A stretch of DNA of 64,000 nucleotides from an uncultured Bacteroidota bacterium (GCA_903919075.1 CAIXGR010000050.1:1-64000), one strand, 5' to 3'. Counted from the first letter of the stretch, positions 49,534-60,194 are shown. Notes: generated from the letters alone by a model not told the origin. Numbers and translations: made by a program.

Positions 49534-52485
49534 CTATTGTGCAAGCTCTTCTTTTATATACTTAGCCGTGTGGCTATCTTTAACCAGCGCTACTTCTTCC
49601 GGCGTTCCGGTAGCAATAATTTTGCCGCCACGGAAACCGCCTTCGGGACCAATGTCAATTATATGGTCGGCTACCTTAATTACATCTAGGTTATGTTCAA
49701 TAACCAAAACTGTGTTTCCGCGTTCTACTAACCGGTTCAATACATCAAGCAAAACACGAATATCTTCAAAGTGTAAGCCGGTGGTAGGTTCATCTAAAAT
49801 ATAAAAAGTTCTACCGGTATCTTTTTTAGAAAGCTCGGCTGAAAGTTTTACGCGTTGTGCTTCACCGCCTGATAATGTTGTAGATGATTGCCCTAATCGC
49901 AGATACCCTAAACCCACATCATTCAATGTTTTCAGTTTAGGAAAGATAGATGGAATAGATTCGAAAAATTCCAGCGATTCTTCAACTGTAAGATTCAAAA
50001 CATCGCTGATGGATTTTCCTTTAAAGCGCACTTCCAGCGTTTCGCGGTTATAGCGTTTGCCTTGGCATTTTTCACACATTACTTCTACATCGGGCAAAAA
50101 GTTCATCTCTATAACTTTCATTCCCCCGCCGTGGCATTCCTCGCACCTTCCGCCTTTTACGTTAAAAGAAAAACGCCCTGCTGTATAGCCTCGAATTTTT
50201 GCTTCGGGTAACTGCGCGTACAACTTTCTTATTTCATCAAAAACTTTAATGTAAGTAACCGGGTTGGAGCGTGGCGTACGGCCAATTGGCGACTGATCAA
50301 TTTCAATTACTTTATCCAACTCTTCAAGTCCGGAAACGGATTTGAACGGCAGCGGCTTATGAGCCGTACGATAAACATGTGTATGCAGGATAGGGTAAAG
50401 CGTTTCATTAATAAGTGTCGACTTACCACTACCCGATACACCGGTAACACAAATAAATGTGCCGAGTGGTAAAACCACATCAACACCTTTTAAATTATTA
50501 CCGGTAGCGCCTTTTAATGAAAGATATTTACCATTGCCTTTGCGGCGGTGCTTTGGCACTTCTATCTTCAGTTTATTAGAGAGATATTGGGCAGTGGTTG
50601 AATTCTTCTTCAAAAATTCAGCCGGTGTGCCATAGGCCACAATTTTTCCGCCATGCTCACCGGCACCGGGGCCAATGTCGATAATATAATCGCTCTCAAG
50701 CATAATTTCTTTATCATGCTCAACAACTAGCACTGTGTTCGGGTTAGACGCCAATTGTTTAAGCGCGCTAATCAATTTCTTATTATCACGCGGGTGCAAG
50801 CCTATACTGGGCTCATCTAATATGTAAGTAATGCCGGAAAGCTGCGAACCAATTTGGGTAGCCAGCCTTATACGCTGCGATTCGCCACCACTAAGGCTTT
50901 TAGCCGGGCGGTCTAAGGCTAAATAATCAAGACCTACATCTAATATAAATGCAATACGGGCGCGAATTTCTTTTAATAAATCTTTGGTAATAATGCGTTG
51001 CTTATCGTTGAGCCTGTCTTCTAATCCGGTGAACCATTTTTGCAGGTCACTTAAATCCATCATGGAAAGCTCGCCGATATTCTTTTCATCAATCTTAAAC
51101 CATAAACTTTCCTTTTTCAACCTCGTTCCGCCGCAGGTTTTGCAGGTTACCTGGTCCATAAAGCCTTCGGCCCAGGCACGAATACCTTCGGAAGTAGTAA
51201 AGCGGAAACAGCGTTTTAATAAACCCACCAAGCCGCCTTTACTTAGGGTGTACCACCGGTCATCAAAGTCTTCTATAATTAAATCTTCATCTTCAAATGG
51301 CTGCTCTTCATCGGGCGAGCCGTATAAAATATAATGAAGCCCTTCGGCCGGAATTTTATTAACGGGATCGCTAAGGCTGAATTTATATTTCTTAGCAACC
51401 GTATTTAATTCTTTAAAAATAAAATTATCGCGTGCCTCACCGATTGGAAGAATACCGCCGCGGTTAATTGAAATTTTTTCGTCAGGAATAATTACTTCTT
51501 TCCTCACCTCGTAAGTTACACCAAGTCCATTACAAGTATTGCAAGCACCGTAAGGTGAATTGAACGAAAAAGTATTAGGCGAAGGCTCCTCGTACGAAAT
51601 GCCTGATTCAAGACACATTAAATGCTTACTGAAACTGAAAACTTTATTGGTTTCTGCATCTAACAAAATAATTAATCCCTTGCCCTGCTTCATTCCCAAC
51701 GCAACTGATGTGCGGACACGGTCGCGCGCGTCATCTTCAACTTTCAATCGGTCTATAATTAGTTCTATATCGTGAACCTTATACCGGTCGACCTGCATTT
51801 TGGGTTTTACATCTACTATGTCACCATCTACACGAATTTTCAAATAGCCTTGTTTGCGAACCTGTTCAAATAATTCGCGGTAGTGTCCTTTTCTGCCACG
51901 CACTATAGGGGCCAGGATAACTATTTTTCTATCTCTATGGTTGGTAAGCAGATGGTCAATAATCTGCTCTTCAGTAAACTTCACCATTTTTTTACCCGTT
52001 ACATACGAGTATGCCTCGCCAGCGCGAGCAAATAATAAACGCAGAAAGTCATATATCTCTGTTACCGTACCCACCGTTGAGCGCGGGTTTTTATTCACCG
52101 ATTTTTGTTCAATAGAAATAACGGGCGAAAGGCCTGTAATCTTATCTACATCGGGGCGCTCATAGCCACCAATAAACTGACGGGCATAAGCTGAAAGTGA
52201 ATCGAGATAACGGCGTTGGCCTTCGTTATATATAGTATCAAAAGCCAGCGATGACTTACCGCTGCCTGATATGCCTGTAATAACCACAAACTGATTGCGG
52301 GGAATAGACACACTTACATCTTTCAAATTATGTGTACGTGCACCAAAAACCTCAATGGTATCGGGCTCAATACCTGTCTCCTCTTCGTTTTCGGGAAAAG
52401 TTACAATATCAATTTCTTCCTTGGTCTGCGAAGAGGCCTTAGGAGAACGTGACGATAAAGAAGCTGTGGTTTTTCTGGTAGCCAT
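49534..52485 (-). CDS. uvrA: Excinuclease ABC subunit UvrA
   Basis: The 983-residue DNA-damage recognition ATPase of nucleotide excision repair has two ABC modules: Walker A GISGSGKSS and GVSGSGKST, signatures LSGGESQRIRLA and LSGGEAQRVKLS, Walker B YILDEPSIGLHP and YILDEPTTGLHF. Zinc sites are CNTCNGLG/CKTCGGTR and CEECHGGG/CEKCQGKR. An N-terminal extension of about 45 residues, Ser/Lys- then Glu-rich, makes it longer than the usual ~940. A TATTTTTG sequence lies 12 bp before the ATG without a -33 partner. Confidence 0.97.
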   Translation of the reverse strand: MATRKTTASLSSRSPKASSQTKEEIDIVTFPENEEETGIEPDTIEVFGARTHNLKDVSVSIPRNQFVVITGISGSGKSSLAFDTIYNEGQRRYLDSLSAYARQFIGGYERPDVDKITGLSPVISIEQKSVNKNPRSTVGTVTEIYDFLRLLFARAGEAYSYVTGKKMVKFTEEQIIDHLLTNHRDRKIVILAPIVRGRKGHYRELFEQVRKQGYLKIRVDGDIVDVKPKMQVDRYKVHDIELIIDRLKVEDDARDRVRTSVALGMKQGKGLIILLDAETNKVFSFSKHLMCLESGISYEEPSPNTFSFNSPYGACNTCNGLGVTYEVRKEVIIPDEKISINRGGILPIGEARDNFIFKELNTVAKKYKFSLSDPVNKIPAEGLHYILYGSPDEEQPFEDEDLIIEDFDDRWYTLSKGGLVGLLKRCFRFTTSEGIRAWAEGFMDQVTCKTCGGTRLKKESLWFKIDEKNIGELSMMDLSDLQKWFTGLEDRLNDKQRIITKDLLKEIRARIAFILDVGLDYLALDRPAKSLSGGESQRIRLATQIGSQLSGITYILDEPSIGLHPRDNKKLISALKQLASNPNTVLVVEHDKEIMLESDYIIDIGPGAGEHGGKIVAYGTPAEFLKKNSTTAQYLSNKLKIEVPKHRRKGNGKYLSLKGATGNNLKGVDVVLPLGTFICVTGVSGSGKSTLINETLYPILHTHVYRTAHKPLPFKSVSGLEELDKVIEIDQSPIGRTPRSNPVTYIKVFDEIRKLYAQLPEAKIRGYTAGRFSFNVKGGRCEECHGGGMKVIEMNFLPDVEVMCEKCQGKRYNRETLEVRFKGKSISDVLNLTVEESLEFFESIPSIFPKLKTLNDVGLGYLRLGQSSTTLSGGEAQRVKLSAELSKKDTGRTFYILDEPTTGLHFEDIRVLLDVLNRLVERGNTVLVIEHNLDVIKVADHIIDIGPEGGFRGGKIIATGTPEEVALVKDSHTAKYIKEELAQ

Positions 52486-52531
52486 TAAAAAGTGTGCAAA
52501 AATACAGAAACAAACGCGATGTGCGAAAGGT

Positions 52532-53368
52532 TTATGATAACTGAGAATTTGTAGATAAAACTGAAGGGGTTATAAAACCAGGGTGGTTTACCATCCGTTC
52601 AGCCATATCCTGCTTTAAAACCAGGCACATTTTGGCATACAAATCGGGGATATTCTTTTTAAACTCTATGGGTGCCTCAAAAAAACATTCTACCGAGCAG
52701 GCCCAAAATTCTTCAATATTGGTTGAGGCATAATTGCGTAAGAAATGAGAATCGGTGCCCAGCCGCATGCTTTGAAGCTCACGCAAAGCGGTGGTATTCC
52801 ATTCATGAAACTCAGATTCTATTTCCTTAATGGCAAAATAATCCAACCAAAGAGAGTGCGCAAGTTCATGAAGCCCAAGGTTTAGTTTGTCGTTTGCAAC
52901 GGCGTATCCTTCCTCAAAATCTTTCCAGCTTAAAATAACCCGCCCGCTTTCGAAGGTTAGCCCTTTTACATCTCTGCCAACAATGCCTGAGTAGAAGGTG
53001 CCAGGCGTAAGATGTATTTCGGTTAAATTATCAATGCCAAATTCGCTGAGCCCAAAGGTAAGCTGGGCAATGGACGCAGAAATAATAACCTCCATTTCCT
53101 CTGTTATATCCATACCCCTGCCCACAAAATGTTTTTCGTTGCGTATGTAGCGAAGCCTGCTTACGAACAATCTTTGTTCTCTATCGTTAAGCAAGCGGAA
53201 AAATGAAAATTTGGTAGATAGAAAGTTAAAGTATAATGGAAAGCCCTTAGGTTCCATATCAGGAAAAGTAGTGTAACGCAATTTTTTGCGCAGGTGAACT
53301 GTAGCAGCCTTTAATACGAAAATAACCGGAACGGCTATAACGGCTGTTTTTATAATTGTGGTTACCAT
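52532..53368 (-). CDS. MtfA-like zinc peptidase (M90)
   Basis: The 278-residue product has one N-terminal hydrophobic helix (~5-22) and the M90 active site LGLHELAHSLWLDYF, with further family motifs VILSWKDFEEGY and EEFWACSVECFFE (likely third ligand Glu). In E. coli MtfA controls the glucose repressor Mlc, which is absent in this phylum, so the role here is unknown. It is divergent from the uvrD/pcrA-like helicase gene with 108 bp between; that gap shows no clear promoter. Confidence 0.85.
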   Translation of the reverse strand: MVTTIIKTAVIAVPVIFVLKAATVHLRKKLRYTTFPDMEPKGFPLYFNFLSTKFSFFRLLNDREQRLFVSRLRYIRNEKHFVGRGMDITEEMEVIISASIAQLTFGLSEFGIDNLTEIHLTPGTFYSGIVGRDVKGLTFESGRVILSWKDFEEGYAVANDKLNLGLHELAHSLWLDYFAIKEIESEFHEWNTTALRELQSMRLGTDSHFLRNYASTNIEEFWACSVECFFEAPIEFKKNIPDLYAKMCLVLKQDMAERMVNHPGFITPSVLSTNSQLS

Positions 53369-53476
53369 AAATTACTGCAATAAAAAATTTAAGTAAAGAT
53401 AACTTTCTGTACAATTGTTTAAAAAATGTTTTTCTGAGAACAACTTTTCTACAGCTAGAGTTTCTATTTTCACCCC

Positions 53477-55741
53477 ATGAATTATTTGGACGAATTGAAC
53501 GAAATACAACGCGCCGCTGTTGAAAATACCGATGGGCCAACCTTAATTATTGCAGGGCCCGGTTCGGGTAAAACCCGCGTGCTTACTTACCGTATTGCAC
53601 ACTTGCTTAAAAAGGATGTTGATTCGTTTTCTATCCTGGCACTTACGTTTACTAATAAAGCTTCGGAAGCTATGCGCTTGCGTATTGAGAAGATTGCGGG
53701 TACTAATGCGCGCAGTTTGTATATGGGCACTTTCCACTCGGTATTTGCACGGATATTGAGATTAGAAGCACCGAAAATTGGCTACCCTTCGAACTTTACC
53801 ATTTACGATACTGAGGATTCAAAATCGTTGATGAAAACGATTGTAAAAGAACAGGGGCTGGATGATAAAATTTATAAACCCGGTATTATTTACAACAGAA
53901 TTTCATCGGCTAAAAACTCGCTTATTACTCCGCAAATGTATGCTGAAGATTCGGATTTATTGACCGAAGACCGCAATGCAAAAAGGCCTGCGCTCGGCAC
54001 TATTTACCGGTTGTATTGCGAGCGTTGCTTTAAAAGCGGCGCTATGGATTTTGATGATTTATTACTGAACACGCATATCATTCTCGAAAAATTTCCGGAA
54101 GTGCTGCATAAATACCAGCACAAATTTCGTTACGTGTTGATTGATGAGTTTCAGGATACCAATTACCTGCAATATTCTATTGTAAAAAGAATTGCAGATG
54201 TGTTTCAAAACATAACCGTAGTAGGTGATGATGCGCAAAGTATTTACGCTTTCCGCGGGGCTACCATTGATAATATACTGAATTTCGAAAAAGATTTTCC
54301 GGAACTGAAAGTATTTAAGCTGGAGCAAAATTACCGTTCAACACAAACCATTGTGAAGGCGGCCAATGAGTTGATACACCGGAATAAGAATCAACTTAAA
54401 AAAGAAATTTGGACGCAAAACGATAAGGGCGAAGAAATAAAAATAGCCCGAACGCCAAGCGATAATGAAGAAGGAAGATGGGTTGCAGATTCCATAATGG
54501 AATTAAAAATGCGCGACCATTTTAAGAATTCGGAATTTGCCATTTTATACCGCACCAATGCACAGTCGCGGGCATTTGAAGAGGCATTGCGCCGACATAA
54601 TATTGCCTATAAAATTTATGGCGGCATGAGTTTCTACCAGCGCAAAGAGGTAAAAGATTTGCTGGCATATATGAAACTTGCCATGAACCACCAGGATGAG
54701 GAAGCTATGAAGCGCGTTATTAATTATCCGGCACGTGGCATAGGACAAACTACGCTTGATAAAATTACCATTATAGCTGCCAATGAAAATAAAAGTGCAT
54801 GGGATGTAATTGAAAACATAAACACCTACGACTTTACAGCGCGAACAAAAACTGCTATTGAAGAATTTGTGATGATGATAAAAAGTTTTGCTGCGCTTGC
54901 TGCTTCAAAAAATGCGCATGAACTTGCCGCACACATTGGCAAAACCACACGCCTAGTAGCTGAATTATACAATGATAAAACGGTGGAGGGTGTAAGTAAA
55001 TACGAAAACGTGCAGGAGTTATTAAACTCCATTAAAGAGTTTGTTGAAGAAGATGTGGTGCAGGACGATGAAGTAATTGTAGCCGATAAAAGCTTGGGCA
55101 CCTTTTTGCAAAACGTAACTTTGCTAACCGGTGACGAAAAAGACACTCAGAATTTAGAAACCGTAAAACTAATGACCGTTCACTCGGCAAAAGGATTGGA
55201 GTTTCCGGTGGTGTATGTGGTGGGTATGGAAGAAAATCTTTTTCCCGGTGCGCAATCACTTTATAGTTTGGAAGATTTAGAAGAAGAGCGTAGGCTTTTT
55301 TATGTGGCCATTACCCGTGCCGAAAAAAGGTTATTTCTTACTTACGCCAGTACCCGCTATAAATTTGGGCAGTTGAATTATTGCGACCCGAGCCGCTTTT
55401 TACAGGAAATTCCTGAAAACATTGTAGCCCATCATGGCGACCATAGAAAAGCAAAAGCGCCCGAAATGGCGAAGGGCTTGTACCGTACCATAAGCCCACC
55501 ACCTGTTTCAAAACCATCGGCAGAGTTGCCGCCGCGTAATATAGAACCATTTATTGCTGATGATGCCAATGGCCTGCAAACCGGCATGGAAGTAGTGCAC
55601 GAGAAATTTGGCGACGGCAAAGTGGTGAGTATTGAGGGCAGCGGAGCGAATAAAATAGCGTCTATCTTCTTCGGGCAGTTTGGCATAAAGAAGATTATGC
55701 TGAAGTTTGCCAAGCTGAAGATTTTGAGCGGGGGGATGTAG
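53477..55741 (+). CDS. pcrA: UvrD/PcrA-type superfamily 1 DNA helicase
   Basis: The 754-residue 3'-5' helicase has all SF1A motifs: Q-motif near LNEIQRAAV, Walker A GPGSGKTR, motif II DEFQDTN, III VGDDAQSIYAFRGA, IV LEQNYRST, V TVHSAKGLEFPVVYVVG and VI VAITRAEKRLF. The C terminus (from ~690) has the EKFGDGKVVSIEG Tudor-like domain that in PcrA binds RNA polymerase. It works in excision repair, mismatch repair and removal of stalled polymerases. uvrA is nearby but on the other strand. Confidence 0.95.
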   Translation: MNYLDELNEIQRAAVENTDGPTLIIAGPGSGKTRVLTYRIAHLLKKDVDSFSILALTFTNKASEAMRLRIEKIAGTNARSLYMGTFHSVFARILRLEAPKIGYPSNFTIYDTEDSKSLMKTIVKEQGLDDKIYKPGIIYNRISSAKNSLITPQMYAEDSDLLTEDRNAKRPALGTIYRLYCERCFKSGAMDFDDLLLNTHIILEKFPEVLHKYQHKFRYVLIDEFQDTNYLQYSIVKRIADVFQNITVVGDDAQSIYAFRGATIDNILNFEKDFPELKVFKLEQNYRSTQTIVKAANELIHRNKNQLKKEIWTQNDKGEEIKIARTPSDNEEGRWVADSIMELKMRDHFKNSEFAILYRTNAQSRAFEEALRRHNIAYKIYGGMSFYQRKEVKDLLAYMKLAMNHQDEEAMKRVINYPARGIGQTTLDKITIIAANENKSAWDVIENINTYDFTARTKTAIEEFVMMIKSFAALAASKNAHELAAHIGKTTRLVAELYNDKTVEGVSKYENVQELLNSIKEFVEEDVVQDDEVIVADKSLGTFLQNVTLLTGDEKDTQNLETVKLMTVHSAKGLEFPVVYVVGMEENLFPGAQSLYSLEDLEEERRLFYVAITRAEKRLFLTYASTRYKFGQLNYCDPSRFLQEIPENIVAHHGDHRKAKAPEMAKGLYRTISPPPVSKPSAELPPRNIEPFIADDANGLQTGMEVVHEKFGDGKVVSIEGSGANKIASIFFGQFGIKKIMLKFAKLKILSGGM

Positions 55742-55931
55742 GCTTTAGACCCCCCATTTTGCAATTCAAAAACAAACACTATCTTCGTTGTGTTCTACAT
55801 ATGGCATCGGGTTTGAAAGTGTTAACCATCCTTATCTGTTAATTCGCTTTCTTATCATCAAAATGCCTCTCGCTATTTCAATCAACAATTTTATTTAATT
55901 TATAATACTAAATCTATTTCAGTTGGAAAAC

Positions 55932-56597
55932 ATGGAGTATAATTCATCCAGAGACAAACTAATACTTAAAGAATATGGCCGCCATGTTCAGAAGATAGTT
56001 GAAGCCTGTTTGGCAATGAAAGACCGTGATAAAAGAAACGAGTTTTCGAAAGAATTGATAGAGTTGATGGGCCAACTAAACCCACACCTTCGGAACGTGG
56101 AAGATTTCAGACACAAACTGTGGGACCACCTTTTTATAATGAGCGATTATCAACTGGATGTTGATTCGCCTTATCCTATTAAGGGAAGAGCGGAGATTGA
56201 AAAGAAGCCTAAGCGTTTGCCTTATCCTCAATCCCGGATTAAATACAAGCACTATGGCAAAAATGTTGAAACGCTTGTAGCCAAAGCTATTAAAACCGAA
56301 GACCCGGACAAACAAGCGGGATTCACCCAGTGTATTGGTAACTTCATGAAACTGGTTTACCAGAACTGGAGCCGCGAAAACGTAAATGATGAAACCGTAA
56401 AAAATGACCTGCGCCTGCTTTCGAAAGGTGCGTTGGTAGTATCTGATGAACAAGACATCAACTCTCTCGCAAGAGCCAACAAAATGAAAAAACGCCCTGA
56501 TGATACCCGTAGCAAAGGCGGTGGCGGCAAATTCCGTCACGGTGGCGGTGGCGGTGGCGGCATGAACCGAAATAAACACTTCAAAAAGAAGAGATAG
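55932..56597 (+). CDS. DUF4290-family protein
   Basis: The product has 221 residues from ATG 55932 (a TTG three codons earlier is less likely). The conserved N-terminal part (MEYNSSRDKLILKEYGRHVQKIVE...MGQLNPHLRNVEDFRHKLWDHLF) marks DUF4290, a family known only from Bacteroidota. The C terminus is a low-complexity KGGGGKFRHGGGGGGG...KKKR tail that may bind RNA or DNA. The function is unknown. It lies 155 bp before murA on the same strand, as it often does in this phylum. Confidence 0.85.
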   Translation: MEYNSSRDKLILKEYGRHVQKIVEACLAMKDRDKRNEFSKELIELMGQLNPHLRNVEDFRHKLWDHLFIMSDYQLDVDSPYPIKGRAEIEKKPKRLPYPQSRIKYKHYGKNVETLVAKAIKTEDPDKQAGFTQCIGNFMKLVYQNWSRENVNDETVKNDLRLLSKGALVVSDEQDINSLARANKMKKRPDDTRSKGGGGKFRHGGGGGGGMNRNKHFKKKR

Positions 56598-56752
56598 TTC
56601 TCTTCCAATAATTCATACTTTTTTTATTTCTATACAATTCACAATGGCTTGTTGTTAGCTTCATGGCCATTTCCTTTTTATCATCAGTCTGTTTACGGTA
56701 TTTAGATTCGGGAAATTATATTCTATCATAATACCTAATCTTAAATACTGAA

Positions 56753-58057
56753 ATGAACGCATTCGAAGTTACCGGTGGCAAAAAACTAAAAGGAGAAATA
56801 ACACCTCAGGGCGCAAAAAACGAAGCATTGCAAATTCTTTGTGCAGTCCTGCTAACTCCCGAAAAAATGACTATCAGCAATATACCTGCCATACGCGATG
56901 TGTTGGCGCTGATAGATATTTTGAAAGACATGGGGGTTAAAATCGAAAAGCTTTCAGAAGATACCTACACCTTCCAAGCCGATAATGTTGACCTTGAGTA
57001 TCTGAAAACCGATACCTACAAAAAGAAAGGTGCTGCATTACGCGGTTCCATTATGGTAATGGGCCCTTTGTTGACACGCTTTAAAAAAGGCTTTATGCCT
57101 AAACCCGGTGGAGATAAAATAGGCAGGCGCAGATTAGATACTCACTTTTTAGGGTTTGAGAAATTGGGGGCAAAATTCAACTTCGATTCGAATGATAGCT
57201 TTTATAGCGTTGAGGCAAGCCATCTGAAAGGCACTTACATATTACTTGATGAACCATCAGTAACCGGTACTGCCAATATTGTGATGACGGCAGCAATGGC
57301 AAAGGGAAAGACCAGCATTTACAATGCAGCTTGCGAACCATACTTGCAACAATTATGCAATATGTTGAATAGGATGGGGGCAAAAATAACTGGCGTTGGC
57401 TCTAACCTTTTAGAAATAGAAGGTGTTGAATATTTAAAGGGAACCGAGCACAGGATGCTACCTGATATGATAGAAATAGGCTCTTTCATAGGCTTGGCGG
57501 CTATGACACAAAGCGAATTGACGATTAAAAATTGCCGGTTAGATATGCTCGGTAATATTCTACCGGTATTCGAAAAACTTGGGATACAGATGGAATACCG
57601 GGGCGATGATATTTTTGTGCCGGCGCAAGAACGTTACCAAATACAACGTTTTATAGATGGCTCAATTCTTACCGTAGCCGATGGCCCCTGGCCCTTGTTT
57701 ACACCCGATTTAATTTCAATTATTTTGGTAACCGCCACACAAGCACATGGCAGTGTTTTGGTTCACCAAAAAATGTTTGAGAGCCGTTTGTTCTTTGTAG
57801 ATAAACTGATTGATATGGGCGCTCAAATTATATTGTGCGACCCTCACCGGGCTACGGTAATAGGCATTAACCGCCAGCATAAACTAAAGGGCATTACTAT
57901 GAGTTCGCCCGATATACGGGCCGGCGTAGCGCTACTAATAGCCGCTATGAGCGCTGAAGGTAAATCTACCATCAACAATATTGACCAAATTGACCGTGGT
58001 TACCAGCGAATTGATGAGCGGTTGAATGCTTTAGGGGCTTCAATTAAACGGGTTTAG
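56753..58057 (+). CDS. murA: UDP-N-acetylglucosamine 1-carboxyvinyltransferase MurA (Asp variant)
   Basis: The 434-residue enzyme adds enolpyruvate to UDP-GlcNAc, the first committed step of peptidoglycan synthesis. Lys22 and Asn23 of the active site are present (GAKNEAL), as are the fold motifs DIRAGVALLIAAM and IDRGYQRIDERL. The flexible active-site loop reads KPGGDKIGRRRLDTH: Asp121 stands where E. coli MurA has the Cys attacked by fosfomycin. Asp variants are active and naturally fosfomycin-insensitive (known from Mycobacterium and Chlamydia). Single murA in this window. Confidence 0.95.
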   Translation: MNAFEVTGGKKLKGEITPQGAKNEALQILCAVLLTPEKMTISNIPAIRDVLALIDILKDMGVKIEKLSEDTYTFQADNVDLEYLKTDTYKKKGAALRGSIMVMGPLLTRFKKGFMPKPGGDKIGRRRLDTHFLGFEKLGAKFNFDSNDSFYSVEASHLKGTYILLDEPSVTGTANIVMTAAMAKGKTSIYNAACEPYLQQLCNMLNRMGAKITGVGSNLLEIEGVEYLKGTEHRMLPDMIEIGSFIGLAAMTQSELTIKNCRLDMLGNILPVFEKLGIQMEYRGDDIFVPAQERYQIQRFIDGSILTVADGPWPLFTPDLISIILVTATQAHGSVLVHQKMFESRLFFVDKLIDMGAQIILCDPHRATVIGINRQHKLKGITMSSPDIRAGVALLIAAMSAEGKSTINNIDQIDRGYQRIDERLNALGASIKRV

Positions 58058-58275
58058 AATACCGTTTTCAAACCTTCGGAGCCTCTTTTCAAACCTGACA
58101 TTTACCTGCCAAATTTTCATAATTGGGGTTTAACTGCCCATAAGTCCATCTATTACGTGTGTACTTGGTCAATTTGGCGATTTTTTACATTGAGGCAGGA
58201 AATTTGAGATATTTGCAGGCTTTTTGCTGTGCTAAGCCAGTGGATATATTCGTTAAATAAAAAATTGCCTAAAAA

Positions 58276-58953
58276 ATGGAAAACAATAAAGAAAATACCG
58301 ACAAAGAAAACTTGAAAGACAAGGCAGAAAACCTGAAGAATAGCGCGGAGGAATTTGCGAAAGAAGCAAGAGAAAAAGCTGAAACTTTTACCGGCAAAAC
58401 AATGGATGCTGCTGAAAAGTTGCTTAACGATCTTTTAGGCAAGAAAACAGAATCAGCGGAAAACGAAGAAGAAACCACCGACCCACGCGATATTGAAATA
58501 AGTGAATTGAAAACTGAGTTGAACGAATTGCGCGATAAATACGTACGCCTTTATGCTGACTTCGATAACTTTAAAAAGCGTACAGCTAAAGAGAAATTGG
58601 AGTTGATTCAAACAGCTGGAAAGGATGTAATAAAAGATTTACTGCCGGTTATGGATGACTTTGAGCGTGCATTAAAAGCGATTGAAAACAAACCTGAATT
58701 AAGCGCAGCCCAAGAAGGCATGCAACTTATTTATAATAAATTGTCGGGCAATTTATCGGCAAAAGGATTGAAGCCTTTAGAATCGATAGGTAAAGATTTT
58801 GATGTGGAATTGCATGAAGCGATTACTGAAATTCCGGCACCCACACCGGAGCTTGCAGGAAAGGTTGTTGATGAAGTAGAGAAGGGATATTATTTGAATG
58901 GCAAACTGATTCGGTTTGCAAAGGTGATTGTTGGAAAAATGCCATCGGCTTAA
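58276..58953 (+). CDS. grpE: Nucleotide exchange factor GrpE
   Basis: The 225-residue co-chaperone releases ADP from DnaK. The N-terminal ~85 residues are a highly charged, Lys/Glu-rich extension that should form the long coiled coil; the conserved core includes LYADFDNFKKRTAKE, VMDDFERALKA and a C-terminal beta domain with VVDEVEKGYYLNGKLIRFAKVIV. dnaJ follows after 59 bp. The 218-bp gap upstream has no gene; GATATTTG (58209-58216 region) is a one-mismatch -7 box. Confidence 0.95.
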   Translation: MENNKENTDKENLKDKAENLKNSAEEFAKEAREKAETFTGKTMDAAEKLLNDLLGKKTESAENEEETTDPRDIEISELKTELNELRDKYVRLYADFDNFKKRTAKEKLELIQTAGKDVIKDLLPVMDDFERALKAIENKPELSAAQEGMQLIYNKLSGNLSAKGLKPLESIGKDFDVELHEAITEIPAPTPELAGKVVDEVEKGYYLNGKLIRFAKVIVGKMPSA

Positions 58954-59012
58954 AACAGAACAAAAGATTTATAACAGTATAAAATTAAATCCCGTTAGTA
59001 GGGATTCGGCAC

Positions 59013-60194
59013 ATGGCAAAAAGAGATTTTTACGAAATATTAGAGGTTCCGAAAACGGCTACCAAGGAAGAAATTAAAAAAGCTTACCGCAAAGTGGCGT
59101 TAAAATTCCATCCGGACCGTAACCAGGGCGATAAAGCGGCTGAAGAAAAATTTAAAGAAGCTGCCGAAGCTTACGAAGTATTAAGCGACCCTGAGAAAAA
59201 ACAGAAGTATGACCAATTTGGACACGCCGGTGTAAACGGTGGTGGTTACGGCGGTGGCGGTTACCAGAACGCCAACGTAGAAGACATCTTCCGCAATTTT
59301 GGAGATATTTTTGGTGGTGGCGGCGGTGGTGGTGGTTTCGACCCTTTTGAATCGTTTTTTGGTGGTGGTGGAACAAGACAATCTCGCGCGCAAGGCAAGC
59401 GTGGAAGTAATCTTCGTATTAAAGTAAAATTGAATTTACAGGAAGTTGCAAACGGCGCACATAAAAGCATTAAAGTAAAAAAGCATATTGTTTGTAATAC
59501 TTGCCATGGCAGCGGCGCTAAAGATGCAAGCTCGGTGGGAAAATGTACAGTGTGCGGCGGGCAGGGTGCAGTAAGAAAGATGACCAATACTATTTTGGGC
59601 CAAATGCAAACCACAACCACCTGCTATGCATGCAACGGAAGTGGCAAGCAGATTACTAAAAAATGTGCTACCTGTAACGGCCTTGGAGTTACCTATGGCG
59701 AAGAAACTTTGAATATTGAGATACCCGCAGGCGTACAAGACGGTATGCAGCTATCAATGAGCGGCAAAGGTAATGCCGGTGAACAAGGTGGCCCGGCTGG
59801 CGACTTGATTATACAAATAGAAGTTGAGCAAAACCCGGATTTAGAAATTGATGGCCAGAATGTAATTTACAATCTGCATATCAGTTTTGTTGATGCCGTA
59901 TTTGGAACAACTGTTGAAGTGCCTACCATTGAAGGCAAAGCGAAATTTAAAATACCAGCCGGCACCCAGCCCGGAAAGGTTTTCAGGTTAAGTGGAAAGG
60001 GCCTTCCCGCTGTAAATAGTTATGGACGGGGCGATCAGCTAATACTTTTACAGGTTTATACTCCTACAGAGGTAAGCGCAGAAGAAAAAAAGATGCTTGA
60101 AAAACTTCGTGAATCACCAAACTTTAAGCCTAAGCCGGGTTCAAAATCAGAGAAAAGTTTTTTTGACCGGATGAGGGATATGTTTGAGGAGTAA
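59013..60194 (+). CDS. dnaJ: Chaperone DnaJ
   Basis: The 393-residue Hsp40 has a J domain (~4-70, HPD at HPDRN), a Gly/Phe-rich linker (~75-130) and four CxxCxGxG zinc motifs (CNTCHGSG, CTVCGGQG, CYACNGSG, CATCNGLG), then the C-terminal substrate-binding domains. It delivers unfolded proteins to DnaK and stimulates its ATPase. It is an operon partner of grpE; dnaK is not in the window. Confidence 0.97.
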   Translation: MAKRDFYEILEVPKTATKEEIKKAYRKVALKFHPDRNQGDKAAEEKFKEAAEAYEVLSDPEKKQKYDQFGHAGVNGGGYGGGGYQNANVEDIFRNFGDIFGGGGGGGGFDPFESFFGGGGTRQSRAQGKRGSNLRIKVKLNLQEVANGAHKSIKVKKHIVCNTCHGSGAKDASSVGKCTVCGGQGAVRKMTNTILGQMQTTTTCYACNGSGKQITKKCATCNGLGVTYGEETLNIEIPAGVQDGMQLSMSGKGNAGEQGGPAGDLIIQIEVEQNPDLEIDGQNVIYNLHISFVDAVFGTTVEVPTIEGKAKFKIPAGTQPGKVFRLSGKGLPAVNSYGRGDQLILLQVYTPTEVSAEEKKMLEKLRESPNFKPKPGSKSEKSFFDRMRDMFEE

